Notes under the pieces: model-generated | Databases searched by the model: none | What the model was told of the DNA's origin: nothing | Seen by the model: the letters and a program-made list of their open reading frames with translations, nothing else | Assembly (NCBI GenBank): GCA_936432065.2 | Contig: OW386290.2 | Span: 135,578,677 to 135,642,676 of the forward strand | Source: Rutpela maculata | Lineage: Eukaryota; Arthropoda; Insecta; Coleoptera; Cerambycidae | Length of the DNA: 64,000 bases | Reading direction: 5' to 3' | Program-made: the position numbers and the translations under genes | Shown: piece by piece, positions 54,470 through 64,000 of the stretch | Layout of the letters: each line of letters starts with the position of its first letter | How positions within the stretch are numbered: the stretch's first letter is position 1

Positions 54470-56169
54470 CTAGTGACGATTTCTATGGCAACTAGTAAAT
54501 AAAACGAGTTGAAACTTTAGATATTATAATATACAGACTGGCTGGACCTTTCAGGCGATTCTGAGGTGCAATTTGACGAGGAACGATAGAGAGAGCACTA
54601 CATCTTTAATCTGTGAGCACTACTTTATTTCCGATGTCCCACCCATATATACTATACACTCATGGTTCCGAGATTGACATAGAGAGCGCCATCTAGCGCT
54701 ACTAGAGTTATATTCCATATTAAATGTTCATTGATACATATTTACGTATTTAATCCTTATTTTTACCTTACGAAGTTTACAAATTATGTTGAGATTTGTT
54801 TTGTTAAGCAGAGAATTTTAAATACAACAAATTAAAATGTTGCACAGCTTCAATTCAACTAGTTACTTTTTGATATATTACCGTATGTAAGTACATTTTT
54901 AGTTTGTTTCCAGAGCGAATGTGTTTACTTGACATTTATAATAAATGATTTGCTCACCTTTGTAACTACAATATTGAGCTATTGAAAGCTGTGCTTGATT
55001 TGTTCCTGTATTTTGAGCTATATTAAGTACCATCTTTGTAAATTATATCACTATATGCAAATTTGCTTTTTTGATGTTATTAAAATGAAGTACTCCATAC
55101 ATTAAAGCACTTACAAATATTTAAACCATTCTTTCATCTATCAATTTAAAATTTCAACAAATAAATAACAAAACTGAATAACTGAACGGGTCTTATACAA
55201 AACGGACTGTGACGTCATCGGTTGCATTAACATAAACTCAACTTTTAGGTTTTTTAAGTTTATTGTCATTTTTATATCCGCACTTCTCATTTGAAACCAG
55301 TATGGCTCCAAGCAAACATTTAAAAATTGACGCGTATGATGTCTCAATATTGTTGATTACTAAAAATGGGCTGCTAATTATAGGTTCGATTTCCAACCTA
55401 CAAAAATCGCCTTATTCTATTGGGAGAAGATATTTAAAACTTTATGAACATTACACTGAACAAGATTTTAGTTGAAAATACGACAACCAAGCGGAAATTT
55501 CCATAATTACAAGTTATCTTTCCTTCGGTAAACGAGGGAAGTAATTGTTCATACTTTTCCTATACTTAAATTTTTTATTTATTGCTGATCTCCACACCTC
55601 TGATGTAAAAGAATGGTTGGAACAAGAGAGTAAATGCAGAAAGTATATTTTACTATAAAAATAACCACTTTGCAAAAAAAAAAATTGATTTCCTGTTTAA
55701 TTATCTATAAGTTTTGTTATGTTTTTCTGGGTACTGTATTAACCACTACCATTTAAAATGGACGATCAGATCTATTATATTTTATAACGACATACACGTT
55801 ACCATTTTGGTCCTTAAACATTTGCTGTCATGACAATTCAATTTACTGCCTTAAAAGTACAAATAGACAACAATAGGTGTATATAAAGGTTTTGAAGAAT
55901 CAATCAGGGTTTTATTCAGTCGCTATCAGAGTACGTATGCGGAATAATAAGACGTATTGAAGTTTGAGAACTCTAGTGCATTCAGTATTCTGGAAACGGG
56001 GACAGTTATTTTACTTTACTTACATTCAATACGAACCTGAAAAATAATTGTACTTTCTTACTACAATAAGGAAGTTTTAAGATTCTTTGTCCTGGAGATA
56101 TTATAAAACATGTGTACACGTTTAATTTAATATCAAATTATCAGCTTGGTTTTAGAGAAGTTGCAACTA
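54470..56169. other. Stretch with no gene; a scrap of the P-like MITE
   Basis: 55425-55510 (TTTAAAACTTTATGAACATT, then ACTGAACAAGATTTTAGTTG) is a diverged piece of the P-like MITE. Other parts show nothing recognisable. Confidence 0.45.
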
Positions 56170-57010
56170 TCGATACAATGTACAAATGCCGTAAGCGGGA
56201 CTTGTGCAAAACACTTTTACAACCGCTGAGTAATGGATAGTTAAATATCTTTTTTTTCATCTAAAAGTTGAGAAAAATCGAGTATGTTCATGAAGAGAAT
56301 TTATATTCTGATCCACCGCTTCATTTTCTACTCTTTCAAAATTTCTGCATTCTTTCTCCCAGACGCACTATTCGTCATATACTTTCAAATGTCTCCTTTG
56401 TTTTAAGGTTAAAATAAAGACCATATCAATCTCCTCTAGGTGACTTACTTACCGTACGAGTAAATTAAGTGAAATCATTTCAATTGTTGCGGTAGATTTT
56501 GGAGAAGCTTTCTTCATAACCTTAGGAAAATCTAGAGGAGTTAAATCTCGAAAGTCATGTTTGTACCTTTTCATTTGTTTCGCTACCAAAGCAGTTTACT
56601 TTGAACTGGCCTCGAACTTAACATCTGAGTGTTTCCTTGTTGTCGGAAGGCTTTTTATATCCCACAGGATCGCTTTTCTCTGATCATGGGAGAAACTTCG
56701 TTGGAGAAAAATTACTCGATTTAACTTATAAGATAAGTCTCAGAATCCGAAAGCATACACAGGACGTTTATTCAATTTTAAGCACCTCACTTTGAGAGAC
56801 TATGGGGAATTAAATATCAATACCGTCAAACCAGACCCCAATTGTCCAATAAGTACTGACTAATGAAAGGTTCTATAAATTTTTGGTTCAGATCGAACCT
56901 GCCAGTACTAATTCTTAGGAATATATCCCAACAATTGAACATTTTTATACTATCTCACCTTTTACTAAACTGATTGCCATCCAAAGACGGCGTCAAAATC
57001 GGTAACCTAA
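56170..57010 (+). pseudogene. BEL/Pao-type LTR retrotransposon integrase remnant
   Basis: Frames in order give a R-R-T-I-R-H-I-L segment (about 56365), VDFGEAFFITLGKSRG (about 56488; first Asp of the integrase core) and FICFATKAVYFELASNLTSE. After a shift SDHGRNFVGEKLLDL (about 56685; second Asp) follows, and later RFYKFLVQIEPASTN (about 56868), which corresponds to the L-x-T-x-x-Q-I-E-x-x-x-N-S-R region. This order and wording are those of BEL/Pao pol. Stops and shifts are frequent and no LTR, reverse transcriptase or gag was found nearby. Confidence 0.8.
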
Positions 57011-57445
57011 GCAATTTTCGATAAAAATTTACGAAACTTGGCAGAGTTAAGTATTTGGATATGCTAAATTCAGTTTTGCTGCAGACATTTTTTTTTAATA
57101 TGACGGCTTCAAAATTTGGGTCAGAAGAGGCAAAAAGGATGAAAAATTCAATAAAATCAACCAGTCACAAAAAATCCTGATCTTGGAACTCGATCCGAGT
57201 GCTCGAACCCGACCAAACACCCTCAAAATTTTGAGCTAGAGCGAAAAAACATCCTTAGAATAGGGTATAATCGACCCTTATATATATGGTGACAATAAGT
57301 ACATGCAAAAAGTACTCCTAATGTACAATCGTAGGGTTTTTGAGGTTGCTGATTTCAAATTTCAACATGCCAGAAGCCAAAAATTTATTCTTAGGGTGAA
57401 AATCGAGTAAAACAGGGGTTGAAAGAGGTAAAAATGAAAATTTGA
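57011..57445. other. Stretch with no recognised gene
   Basis: Nothing identified. Confidence 0.35.
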
Positions 57446-57597
57446 CGCCAGTAAATATTGGCACGCCAGTAAAAAAATATTACAAGTATAAACAGTTACT
57501 GGCGAGCAAGCTTTGACCTTGCATGCATTGATGCATGCTCGCCAGTAACTGTTTATACGTGCAATATTTTTTTACTGGCGTGCCAATATGTACTGGC
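57446..57597. repeat. Palindrome built on GCCAGTA units
   Basis: GCCAGTAAATATTGGCACGC at the left is mirrored by GCGTGCCAATATGTACTGGC at the right, and TAAACAGTTACTGGCGAGCA by TGCTCGCCAGTAACTGTTTA. The ~70-bp arms meet at a second small palindrome (TGCATGCATTGATGCATGC). CGCCAGTA or its complement occurs about six times. Confidence 0.85.
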
Positions 57598-57841
57598 GCT
57601 ACTAAATCCATGCACGTATAAACCCGCTATTATTTAATTGTATTATAGGTATTTTGGTACATTAGTTACTTTAACATTTTACTTATTTCAACGCAGTTTC
57701 AACATCTTAATACTTTTGTAATAATTTTACTTAGTTACTTTTTAAATGTATTTTTAAATATTATTGTATTTATTGTAATGATTTTCCGTTGAATTAATTA
57801 ATGATCAATTTCTAGTTTTGAAATGACTTATTTAATTTTAA

Positions 57842-58399
57842 TAGACTGGCAGTACATGACCAGTCAGGTGCAACGTTTTTAAAATGCATGCCAATCATAT
57901 ATATGAATGAAATTACCATGAATATGCCAGAAATGCAAATTTTAGGCAGTTGTCGCGTGCACAAGGGGGTGCAAATCGGTTTTTTTGTTTCGTTTTTTTT
58001 TGGGTTCTATTTATTTATTTTTTTTAATGGATGCCAATAGTGCCAAACGAAAAGCCTTGAAAAAAAATCCAAAATCAAAATCATGCAAAATCAAGAACAC
58101 CAAAAAATTTTACGATTTAATGTGCACATTAACAGTTGTTTTGAGCGCGGAAACTGCATACCAATGAATTTCCGCTGGATTCTTTTTCACGGCTTTTCGT
58201 TTGGCACTCTTGGCATCCATCAAAAAAATAAATAAAACCCAAAAAAAAGAAACAAAAAAAACCGATTTACACCTCCTTGTGCACGCGACGACTGCCTAAA
58301 ATTTGCATTTCTGGCATATTCATGGTAATTTCATTCATATATATGATTGGCATGCATTTTAAAAACGTTACACCTGACTGGTCATGTACCGCCAGTCTA
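57842..58399. mobile_element. Foldback element, ~220-bp arms
   Basis: TAGACTGGCAGTACATGACC is mirrored by GGTCATGTACCGCCAGTCTA. Inner landmarks TTGTGCACGCGACGACTGCC, GCATTTCTGGCATATTCATG and TGGCATCCAT occur on both arms in opposite sense. The 60-codon frame at 57985-58167 spans arm and loop and is unlikely to be a gene. Confidence 0.85.
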
Positions 58400-58401
58400 T
58401 A

Positions 58402-58549
58402 AGGCCACTGTTAGACTATAAAAGTTCTTTGACAAAGATCTTTTATAAAAGATATTTTATGAGTAATTTGATAGATATTTCATCTCATAAAATATCTTTT
58501 ATAAAAAATCTTTGTCAAGGAACTTTTGTAGTCTAATGATAGCCTAAGC
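58402..58549. mobile_element. Short foldback MITE, ~65-bp arms
   Basis: AGGCCACTGTTAGACTATAA at the left is mirrored by the right end TAGTCTAATGATAGCCT. The arms continue with AAAGATCTTTTATAAAAGAT and TTTTATAAAAAATCTTTGTC. It directly adjoins the preceding foldback. Confidence 0.85.
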
Positions 58550-59122
58550 AATCATTTAAAATTCCCGCCTATGTCAATCCCGCCTGTAACAAAAAGGCGG
58601 GAATACAACGCCACCCGCGACGTAAGTTTTGCTGTTTAAAAAATCCCTGAGAGTTGCCTATCTATATCATATATAATATTCTTTAATCTATGGGATAGAC
58701 AAAGCAATAGTTTAATTTCTGCAGCAAATTGAAACTGCGCAGGCTCTCTACGCACATGCGCATTACCGACAAACTGTTTACAGACAAGCATGGGCGTCTC
58801 TGTTGGATCTCGTAGTTAGGAGTTACTTATAATCATTTATTTTACGAAAAATAAAATCAGTAAAATATCAGTGAAAATAAATCAAAAGAATTATTATCAA
58901 ATTTATGTGAGCTAAATGCATATACAAGAATGAAAACTAGTAACCAACTTACACCACTTGATTGAACCCAGAATTATCAGTTATCAGTACGCCTATGCTA
59001 GAAACTAATATTCTATATTAAATTTGACAGTTTGACTCGGTTTGAGCATGCGCAATAGCTATTTCATGAGCTCTTATGTGTCTTATTTTTTCCACACGCA
59101 GCCTGATAGTATTGGCAGTCCA
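58550..59122. other. Stretch with no recognised gene
   Basis: No coding pattern seen; CGCACATGCGCATTACC near 58750 is GC-richer than its surroundings. Possibly single-copy. Confidence 0.4.
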
Positions 59123-59866
59123 GTTTATATTAGAGATGGTACTGAGTGGATTTTTCTCGGAACGGGTCGGAACTGTTCCAGGTAAAAAAGTATACCTGTT
59201 CCAAAAACCTGTTCCGATTCCGACCTGCTCCGAGTCCGGCATTAGTAATTGCCCGTTCTTTCGCACTCGCAGCTCCATATGCTCCATAATGACACCGCTT
59301 TCATTTCAAGTGCTTGAAGTCCTGATTTTTTTGAAACAAGAATGCTGATTGGTTGTTGAATTTTGGAAACTTACATGTCAATTATATGCTCCATTCAGTG
59401 TATTGATTTTGAAATCTCCAGAGCTCCAAGCTCTTGAAAAGAAAACGGTCAATACAAGATACGTCCTGTATATCAAAACCGATATCAACTAGTATTTGAA
59501 CTCTGAATAAGAGTAGAGGGTGTCTTATAAATTAATATACTTTTAATTTGTGTTGTAATGCGATTTAGAACCGTGAGTATTTCATTTCTAAGTTTTACCA
59601 TTTCTTCAATTCATTTTATTGTTACATGAAAATAAGTCAAAATATTCACCTAATGCTTCAAACTATTCCTAAAACTCCTCGAATTAAAAAATGCTAGAGC
59701 TGCATTTTTGTAATACTTAACTCTAATTAAACTGAATTTATTATTATTATATACATCCCACACAAGTACTACCACTTACCACCAATACCAAAAAGTCCGC
59801 AAGTCTGATCTGCTCACTCCACTCCGGCTCCGTGTCCGAAGATACAACGTTATCATGTGCTCAGTG

Positions 59867-60303
59867 TAGTGATGCAGATATTTGGATGATTTCAGTACTC
59901 GGATTACACGGAATGGGATGACAAAAATATTCGGATTAATCATTCGATGTCGAATTAACGACAAATTTTTTGACGAGCGGGGGGGGTAGAAATCCGAAAA
60001 AATTTTTGAAGAGCGGAGGGGAGAAATCGGAGAAAAAAAAATTTTGATGAGCGGAGGGAGAAATCCAAAAAAAAACTTTTTTATCCACAAATTTTTTGGT
60101 GAACGGGGGAGAGGAAGAAATTCACTTTCTGTTCTTACTGTTTACTAAACTTTTTACTTTCCAGAGAAGCAAGATTGACATTTGTTTTTTATTTTGTACT
60201 TAAAATTGATCCGAGTATATTATTCGGATGAAATTTTAATACTCGGAATCAAGCGAGTATTTTGATACTCTGATTAACCGAGTATTTTAATTCGAATTCG
60301 CTA
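59867..60303. mobile_element. Nested hAT-type element, 8-bp TSD
   Basis: Starts TAGTGATGCAGATATTTGGA, ends TTCGAATTCGCTA; GCTCAGTG flanks both sides exactly (59859-59866, 60304-60311). Right subterminal region has repeated CGAGTATTTT. Terminal inverted repeats are short and imperfect. Confidence 0.8.
59965..60115. repeat. Tandem ~40-bp units in the nested hAT element
   Basis: Units headed GACGAGCGGGGGGG, GAAGAGCGGAGGGGAGAAAT, GATGAGCGGAGGGAGAAATC and GGTGAACGGGGGAGAGGAAG, each followed by CC/GG-AAAAA and a TTTTT run. About four units. Confidence 0.75.
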
Positions 60304-60643
60304 GCTCAGTGCTCCGCTCAAACGCATGACAGTCCAGCGGAGTCGGAACTAGTATTTTCTAAATCTGAGAACTGTTCCGCGGAACTGTTAGCTCGTACCT
60401 GTTCCGAAAGAACAGGTTCGGTTCTTTCGTATCATCTCTAGTTTATATAGAGGTCAGTGCTTTCAACATGTCCGTGAAACTGGAAGAATGAAGGGCACGT
60501 TATAGGTGGTTAGGTGGCGCAGTTCTCACTAGCACACTGGAACGCGAGCTGCTCATTGGCTAATGACATTGTTGCTAATGTTACTAGCGCCACCTGCGTT
60601 CTTCACATTTTGCGGATCGGTTTTCATCGGAATTCCCATAAAC

Positions 60644-60931
60644 TAGTGATGGGCGATATCGTGATTTTTCAATCACAACTTAAATCGTTACTGTGATTTT
60701 CTTATATCAGTGAATTTAAAACGTGATGTGATCACGACTTTCATAATACGACGTACGGGAGAAGTTGTTAATTATTATATTGGTCTTGGTTGAACCACGG
60801 CAAGGGAACGAAATACGGAAGAAAAGTCGTGATCACGTCACGCTTTTCTGCCAACTTTACTAACAGTCGTTACCTGTGATTTCTTAATATCAGTGATTAA
60901 ATCACAGTTCGTGATATATCGCCCATCACTA
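60644..60931. mobile_element. hAT-type MITE, 288 bp, 8-bp TSD
   Basis: Ends TAGTGATGGGCGATATCGTG and CGTGATATATCGCCCATCAC then TA; CCATAAAC flanks both sides exactly (60636-60643, 60932-60939). The subterminal parts repeat GTGATTT and GTGATCACG. Confidence 0.9.
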
Positions 60932-60939
60932 CCATAAAC

Positions 60940-61574
60940 GTGCGTCTTTAGTATTCATGAAAAAAACTGTTGATTTTTGTGATTTAGTGATACCAATCTA
61001 TTGTTCGCCATGACGCTTTTTATGTTATGTTTTCTGTAATTCAATACTCCGCAGACAACACTAACAGCTATAAAATTTTCAGATTATGCATTGAAAGGGC
61101 AAAGAATTATAAATTTTTATTGTTCTATTTATTCCTCAGCACGCGCCATAAATATTTCACTTCTGTTAAATCGTCGATGTTTTATTACTATTTAATTGCC
61201 GTGAGAACACTTGTCTTGCCAAACAGTAATAAAAAGTGACATAAAAATCTGTCGATGTAAAAACATGTCTAAGTGGAAAATTTGTATCGTTATTATTTTA
61301 GTATTCGAATGTTTTTTTCTTATTGTGAAGAGGGTACTTTGTTGTCTGACAATAATTATTGGGGCGATATTTTTTATAAGCAGGTTGGTATCAGAAGATT
61401 GTAGACATCAAAGTTATTACTTTAATATCATATGTGCGGAGAAGCTACGAAAGCTGGTATACTGCAGTAATCCAGTCATATAAGGTAAAACAAAAGGGTA
61501 AACCTCAGAGTGAAAGATAATAAGCTGTAAACTTATATAAATCTTTGTTTTGGCATTTTAAAAGTTGGCTCAAA
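60940..61574. other. Stretch with no recognised gene
   Basis: Two frames of 70 and 90 codons (61027-61239, 61211-61483) are hydrophobic/Cys-containing but have no known resemblance; too short to support as genes. Confidence 0.4.
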
Positions 61575-61800
61575 AGTCTCATAGAATCTCGTGTACGCGA
61601 GTCAAGATATTCAAGGTCAAAGGTCGCAAGAATCGTTTTTTGTAAATATCTCGTTTTCTATGCTCTAAATGACATCTGGCATTTGATTTATTATAAAAGT
61701 TGTAGAGCATAAAATTCTCTAAAAATTTTGTTTCAAGCAATATTTTATACATTCAACCGTTCTTGAAATAGAGCGCGAAGAGTGGGGAGCGCTTAGTCGT
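61575..61800. repeat. Single terminal-repeat-like sequence related to element C
   Basis: TCAAGATATTCAAGGTCAAA, GGTCGCAAGAATCGTTTTTT, TTGTAGAGCATAAAATTCTC and CAACCGTTCTTGAAATAGAG follow the same order as the element C terminal repeat, with many differences. No partner and no gene are present, so it is a lone end. Confidence 0.6.
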
Positions 61801-61984
61801 ATATGTCATAACGCAAGGTCAACGGTGGACTCCAATAAATAATACGATTTATAAAGTTAATTATTTATTAAAAATATTATAAGTATGAAAAACAAAAAAA
61901 AAAAAGTTCATCGCTGAACACGATGCCGTAGTCAAAATATGTGACAAATAGGGCAAATATCGGAGATAATCGCAATTACTGCCA

Positions 61985-62624
61985 CGGAAGTAGGTACATA
62001 TAGTAACGACAAAAAAATTTTTTTAAAATTTTTGTTGTTCAAATAGGCTTAAAATGTCATGAAACGTCGAGATTTTAAGTTTGAGCGAAAAAATTTTCTG
62101 TTTGTCGGTCTGTCTGTAACTTTTTTTGTGCGCACGTTTACTCTGGAACCGTTTAAGATATTGACTTGAAATTTGGTACACATATGTACTTTAACGAGTT
62201 CTGGAACTAGATTATATTTTCATCTTGTTCCCTCCAAGGGTTGGGGGGTAAATTGGGGTAAATGGGTAAATCAAGCAAGTAAGAGTTCATAAAATTGGTA
62301 TTTGGTATATATAAGAGAAGTTAAGGTCTCAAAAAATTTTTGGCATTAGCCACCCCCATTATTAAAGGGGATGAAAAAAAATGTGATTTAGTGTATGTAC
62401 AAGAACCAGAAACCTCAAAATATTTTTTTACTTCATCCATCCCCACTACCACCCCCACCCCACTACCCATGTGTATCGTTTTATGGGTTTTTGGGGTAGA
62501 GGATTTCAAATATTATATTATTAAAGTTTATGGAACTTATTTCCAAATACAAAGTTTTTTCGTTGTGAGTCACTTCGATAGAGAATCTGGATGTGGAAGT
62601 AATGATTCCTTGGGCAGCGGTTTT
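61985..62624 (+). repeat. GATGTGGAAG-family repeat, copy 9
   Basis: From the worn left end CACGGAAGTAGGTACATATA, through TGTCATGAAACGTCGAGATT and ACCGTTTAAGATATTGACTT, to CTGGATGTGGAAGTAATGAT and GGGCAGCGGTTTTTT. Confidence 0.9.
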
Positions 62625-62873
62625 TTAAGGTTAAAACTGGCCAAACATTAAACTTAAAGTGATTTTAACATACATGCCGACCAAGTATATCATTTCCGTA
62701 GTATTTTCACGCGCTGAACACGATAAAAATAGTGAAATTTATTTTTGACATTCAGATTTCAATAAAAATCCATTTTTTTGTAGAAAACTTGCACTCTTTC
62801 GATTTGGTTTCCGTGAAAAAATTAAAAAACCAAATAACACGCTTCTTGTGTAGGATATATTTTATAGTCTAAC

Positions 62874-63537
62874 CACAGAGTACTGTAACTACACAGAGGC
62901 GAAGGCTTTGGCAGTTCCTTTGAGTTTTGATGGCTCGTTTTCTGTGACCTTGCGTACCAGTTGCGTCTACACCGAGAGAAATATGTTGTTAATTTATTTC
63001 TTTTAATAGGTTAGATTTCTAACCTGCAAAATGCGTTTTATTTTATTGTGATAAACTAGTTAAAACTTTATAAACATTACATTGAACTAGATTTTGGTCG
63101 AAAGTATGGGAACCAGGCAGAAATTTTAATAATAGCTACGTAATAATTTTGAATTTTAAAAAATATATATTTTTGAGGTTAGCTATGACGTCACGTGCAG
63201 ATCCCCATTTAAGGATACATTGAAAAACAGTGTATTTCGAGTTGGATTGAAAAATATTACCATTTCAATTGTTTCTAATCGGCGCCTATTTTCAATTGAG
63301 TTGTAGACTAGGTTTTATTTGTGAGAATTTTAATTCTCGGTTAATGTTTTCAATCTCCCAAAATGAGTGGAAATAAAATTTACAAATCCAAACTTAACAC
63401 GATAAACGTCAATAGTGTCAACACAAAAGTGAGCTTGATTGATATACCATTTAAAAAATGGCGATGGGTATACAAATTTAGTTTTGGCGGGAAGCGGAAG
63501 GCTTGCCTTCGCCTCTGTATAGTTACTATACTCTGTG
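62874..63537. mobile_element. P-like MITE, copy 2, 7-bp TSD
   Basis: Ends CACAGAGTACTGTAACTACA and GTATAGTTACTATACTCTGT then G; GTCTAAC flanks both sides exactly (62867-62873, 63538-63544). Compared with copy 1 it has a short insertion (about 63184-63210, TGACGTCACGTGCAGATC). Non-coding. Confidence 0.85.
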
Positions 63538-63544
63538 GTCTAAC

Positions 63545-64000
63545 CTAGCGTTCAATAGACTAGTGTGTTAAAGCGTGCAGACTGTATGCTGAGTAATTTT
63601 GAGTGTCAAGTGCATCGAGAGATTACAAGTTTTTTCGACGTTCATAAACCCACGGAAGGTGTGAGAGTCCTTTGTGGACCGCTCGCAAGCCCTACAAGTA
63701 TAAGCAATCTCACCGGAACGCTTTCGGTGAGTTTTTTCCAATAAAACTTTAAAAGTGACAGTGACATTATATTTTAAAAACTATTTCCGCTACTTTCGGC
63801 ATCCCGCCGGAAATTCTTTCGGCAACATAACCTAACAATAGTGCTACATAACTTAAAAACAATTTAAGACATTGGTACCAACCTAAAATATTTTTTCGAA
63901 AACTGTCAAAAACCAAATTCCCCAGAAAAACATTGGAACCAAAAATTTGATAGCTCACTTCCCCGACCGATTTAGTGAAAAATCGGTCGAGGCCAGAAGA
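63545..64000. other. Right-edge stretch with no recognised gene
   Basis: GACCGATTTAGTGAAAAATC then GGTC near 63965-63988 forms a short hairpin followed by GAGGCC, similar in wording to the ACCGGTCGAGGCC part of the 15.3-kb foldback. It may be the start of another inverted-repeat element continuing outside the window. Confidence 0.35.

Larger units (their letters stand above)
59131..60440. mobile_element. Non-autonomous hAT-type element, 8-bp TSD
   Basis: Ends TAGAGATGGTACTGAGTGGA and TCTTTCGTATCATCTCTA; GTTTATAT flanks both sides exactly (59123-59130, 60441-60448). Subterminal repeats of GAACNGTTCC / GTTCCG occur at both ends. No transposase; a second hAT-type element lies inside. Confidence 0.9.

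Noticed and set aside
57985..58167. 60-codon Lys-rich ORF
   Set aside because: Spans one arm and the loop of a foldback; no similarity recognised and no support for expression.

Overview
The window looks like intergenic DNA from a large, repeat-rich, AT-rich insect genome. Support for this is the mix of R1-, LOA- and CR1/Jockey-like LINE fragments, BEL/Pao, mariner- and hAT-type elements, a tRNA-derived SINE, and a LINE tail in AACCT (the TTAGG telomere motif in reverse). The species cannot be named from the sequence. I found no intact host gene; nearly every long ORF is a transposon remnant or a by-chance frame inside a repeat. The coding remnants all carry stops or frameshifts.

Layout. 0-6.6 kb: a short inverted-repeat element at the left edge, a GC-rich unassigned block, a 5'-truncated R1-like LINE (3.73-4.92 kb, minus strand) with 56-bp target duplications lying between a pair of 38-bp inverted repeats, and a head-to-tail dimeric repeat (5.69-6.56 kb). 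7.5-12.3 kb: the end of a CR1/Jockey-like LINE, then a 4-kb composite bounded by inverted repeats. The composite carries a DDE-like transposase pseudogene and a second gene joining an XPG/FEN1-like nuclease domain to a cysteine-rich CXC domain. 12.9-17.5 kb: two LOA-like LINE pieces in opposite orientation, a duplicated repeat split by a foldback, and a MITE with a 9-bp target duplication. 17.7-20.0 kb: another inverted-repeat element with a more complete nuclease-CXC gene. 22.6-27.1 kb: a large foldback whose loop holds a hAT-type element, an internally deleted mariner, and a SINE with two tRNA-like promoters. 28.3-32.5 kb: a LINE fragment, a mariner fragment cut by a 2.3-kb foldback, and a 30-bp minisatellite. 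32.9-41.1 kb: two more nuclease-CXC elements, the second interrupted by a 2.2-kb mariner palindrome and by a hAT MITE inside the gene. 42.8-48.9 kb: a cluster of a 0.4-0.7 kb repeat family with GATGTGGAAG ends. 49-58.5 kb: several foldbacks, a polypyrimidine tract, a P-like MITE and a BEL/Pao integrase remnant. 59-64 kb: nested hAT elements with perfect 8-bp duplications, another GATGTGGAAG copy and a second P-like MITE.

The most interesting system is the nuclease-CXC gene, found four times inside elements of at least three different terminal-repeat families. This suggests the gene is a core or shared module of a transposon group (an Academ-like identity is a hypothesis only). A second unexpected pattern is a loose 60-100 bp sequence module (TATCTCGnAAACGGTT, then about 40 bp further TTGTAGAGAAT) that recurs in inverted repeats of otherwise unrelated elements. 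Element boundaries and family names rest on reading by eye; no database search was run.
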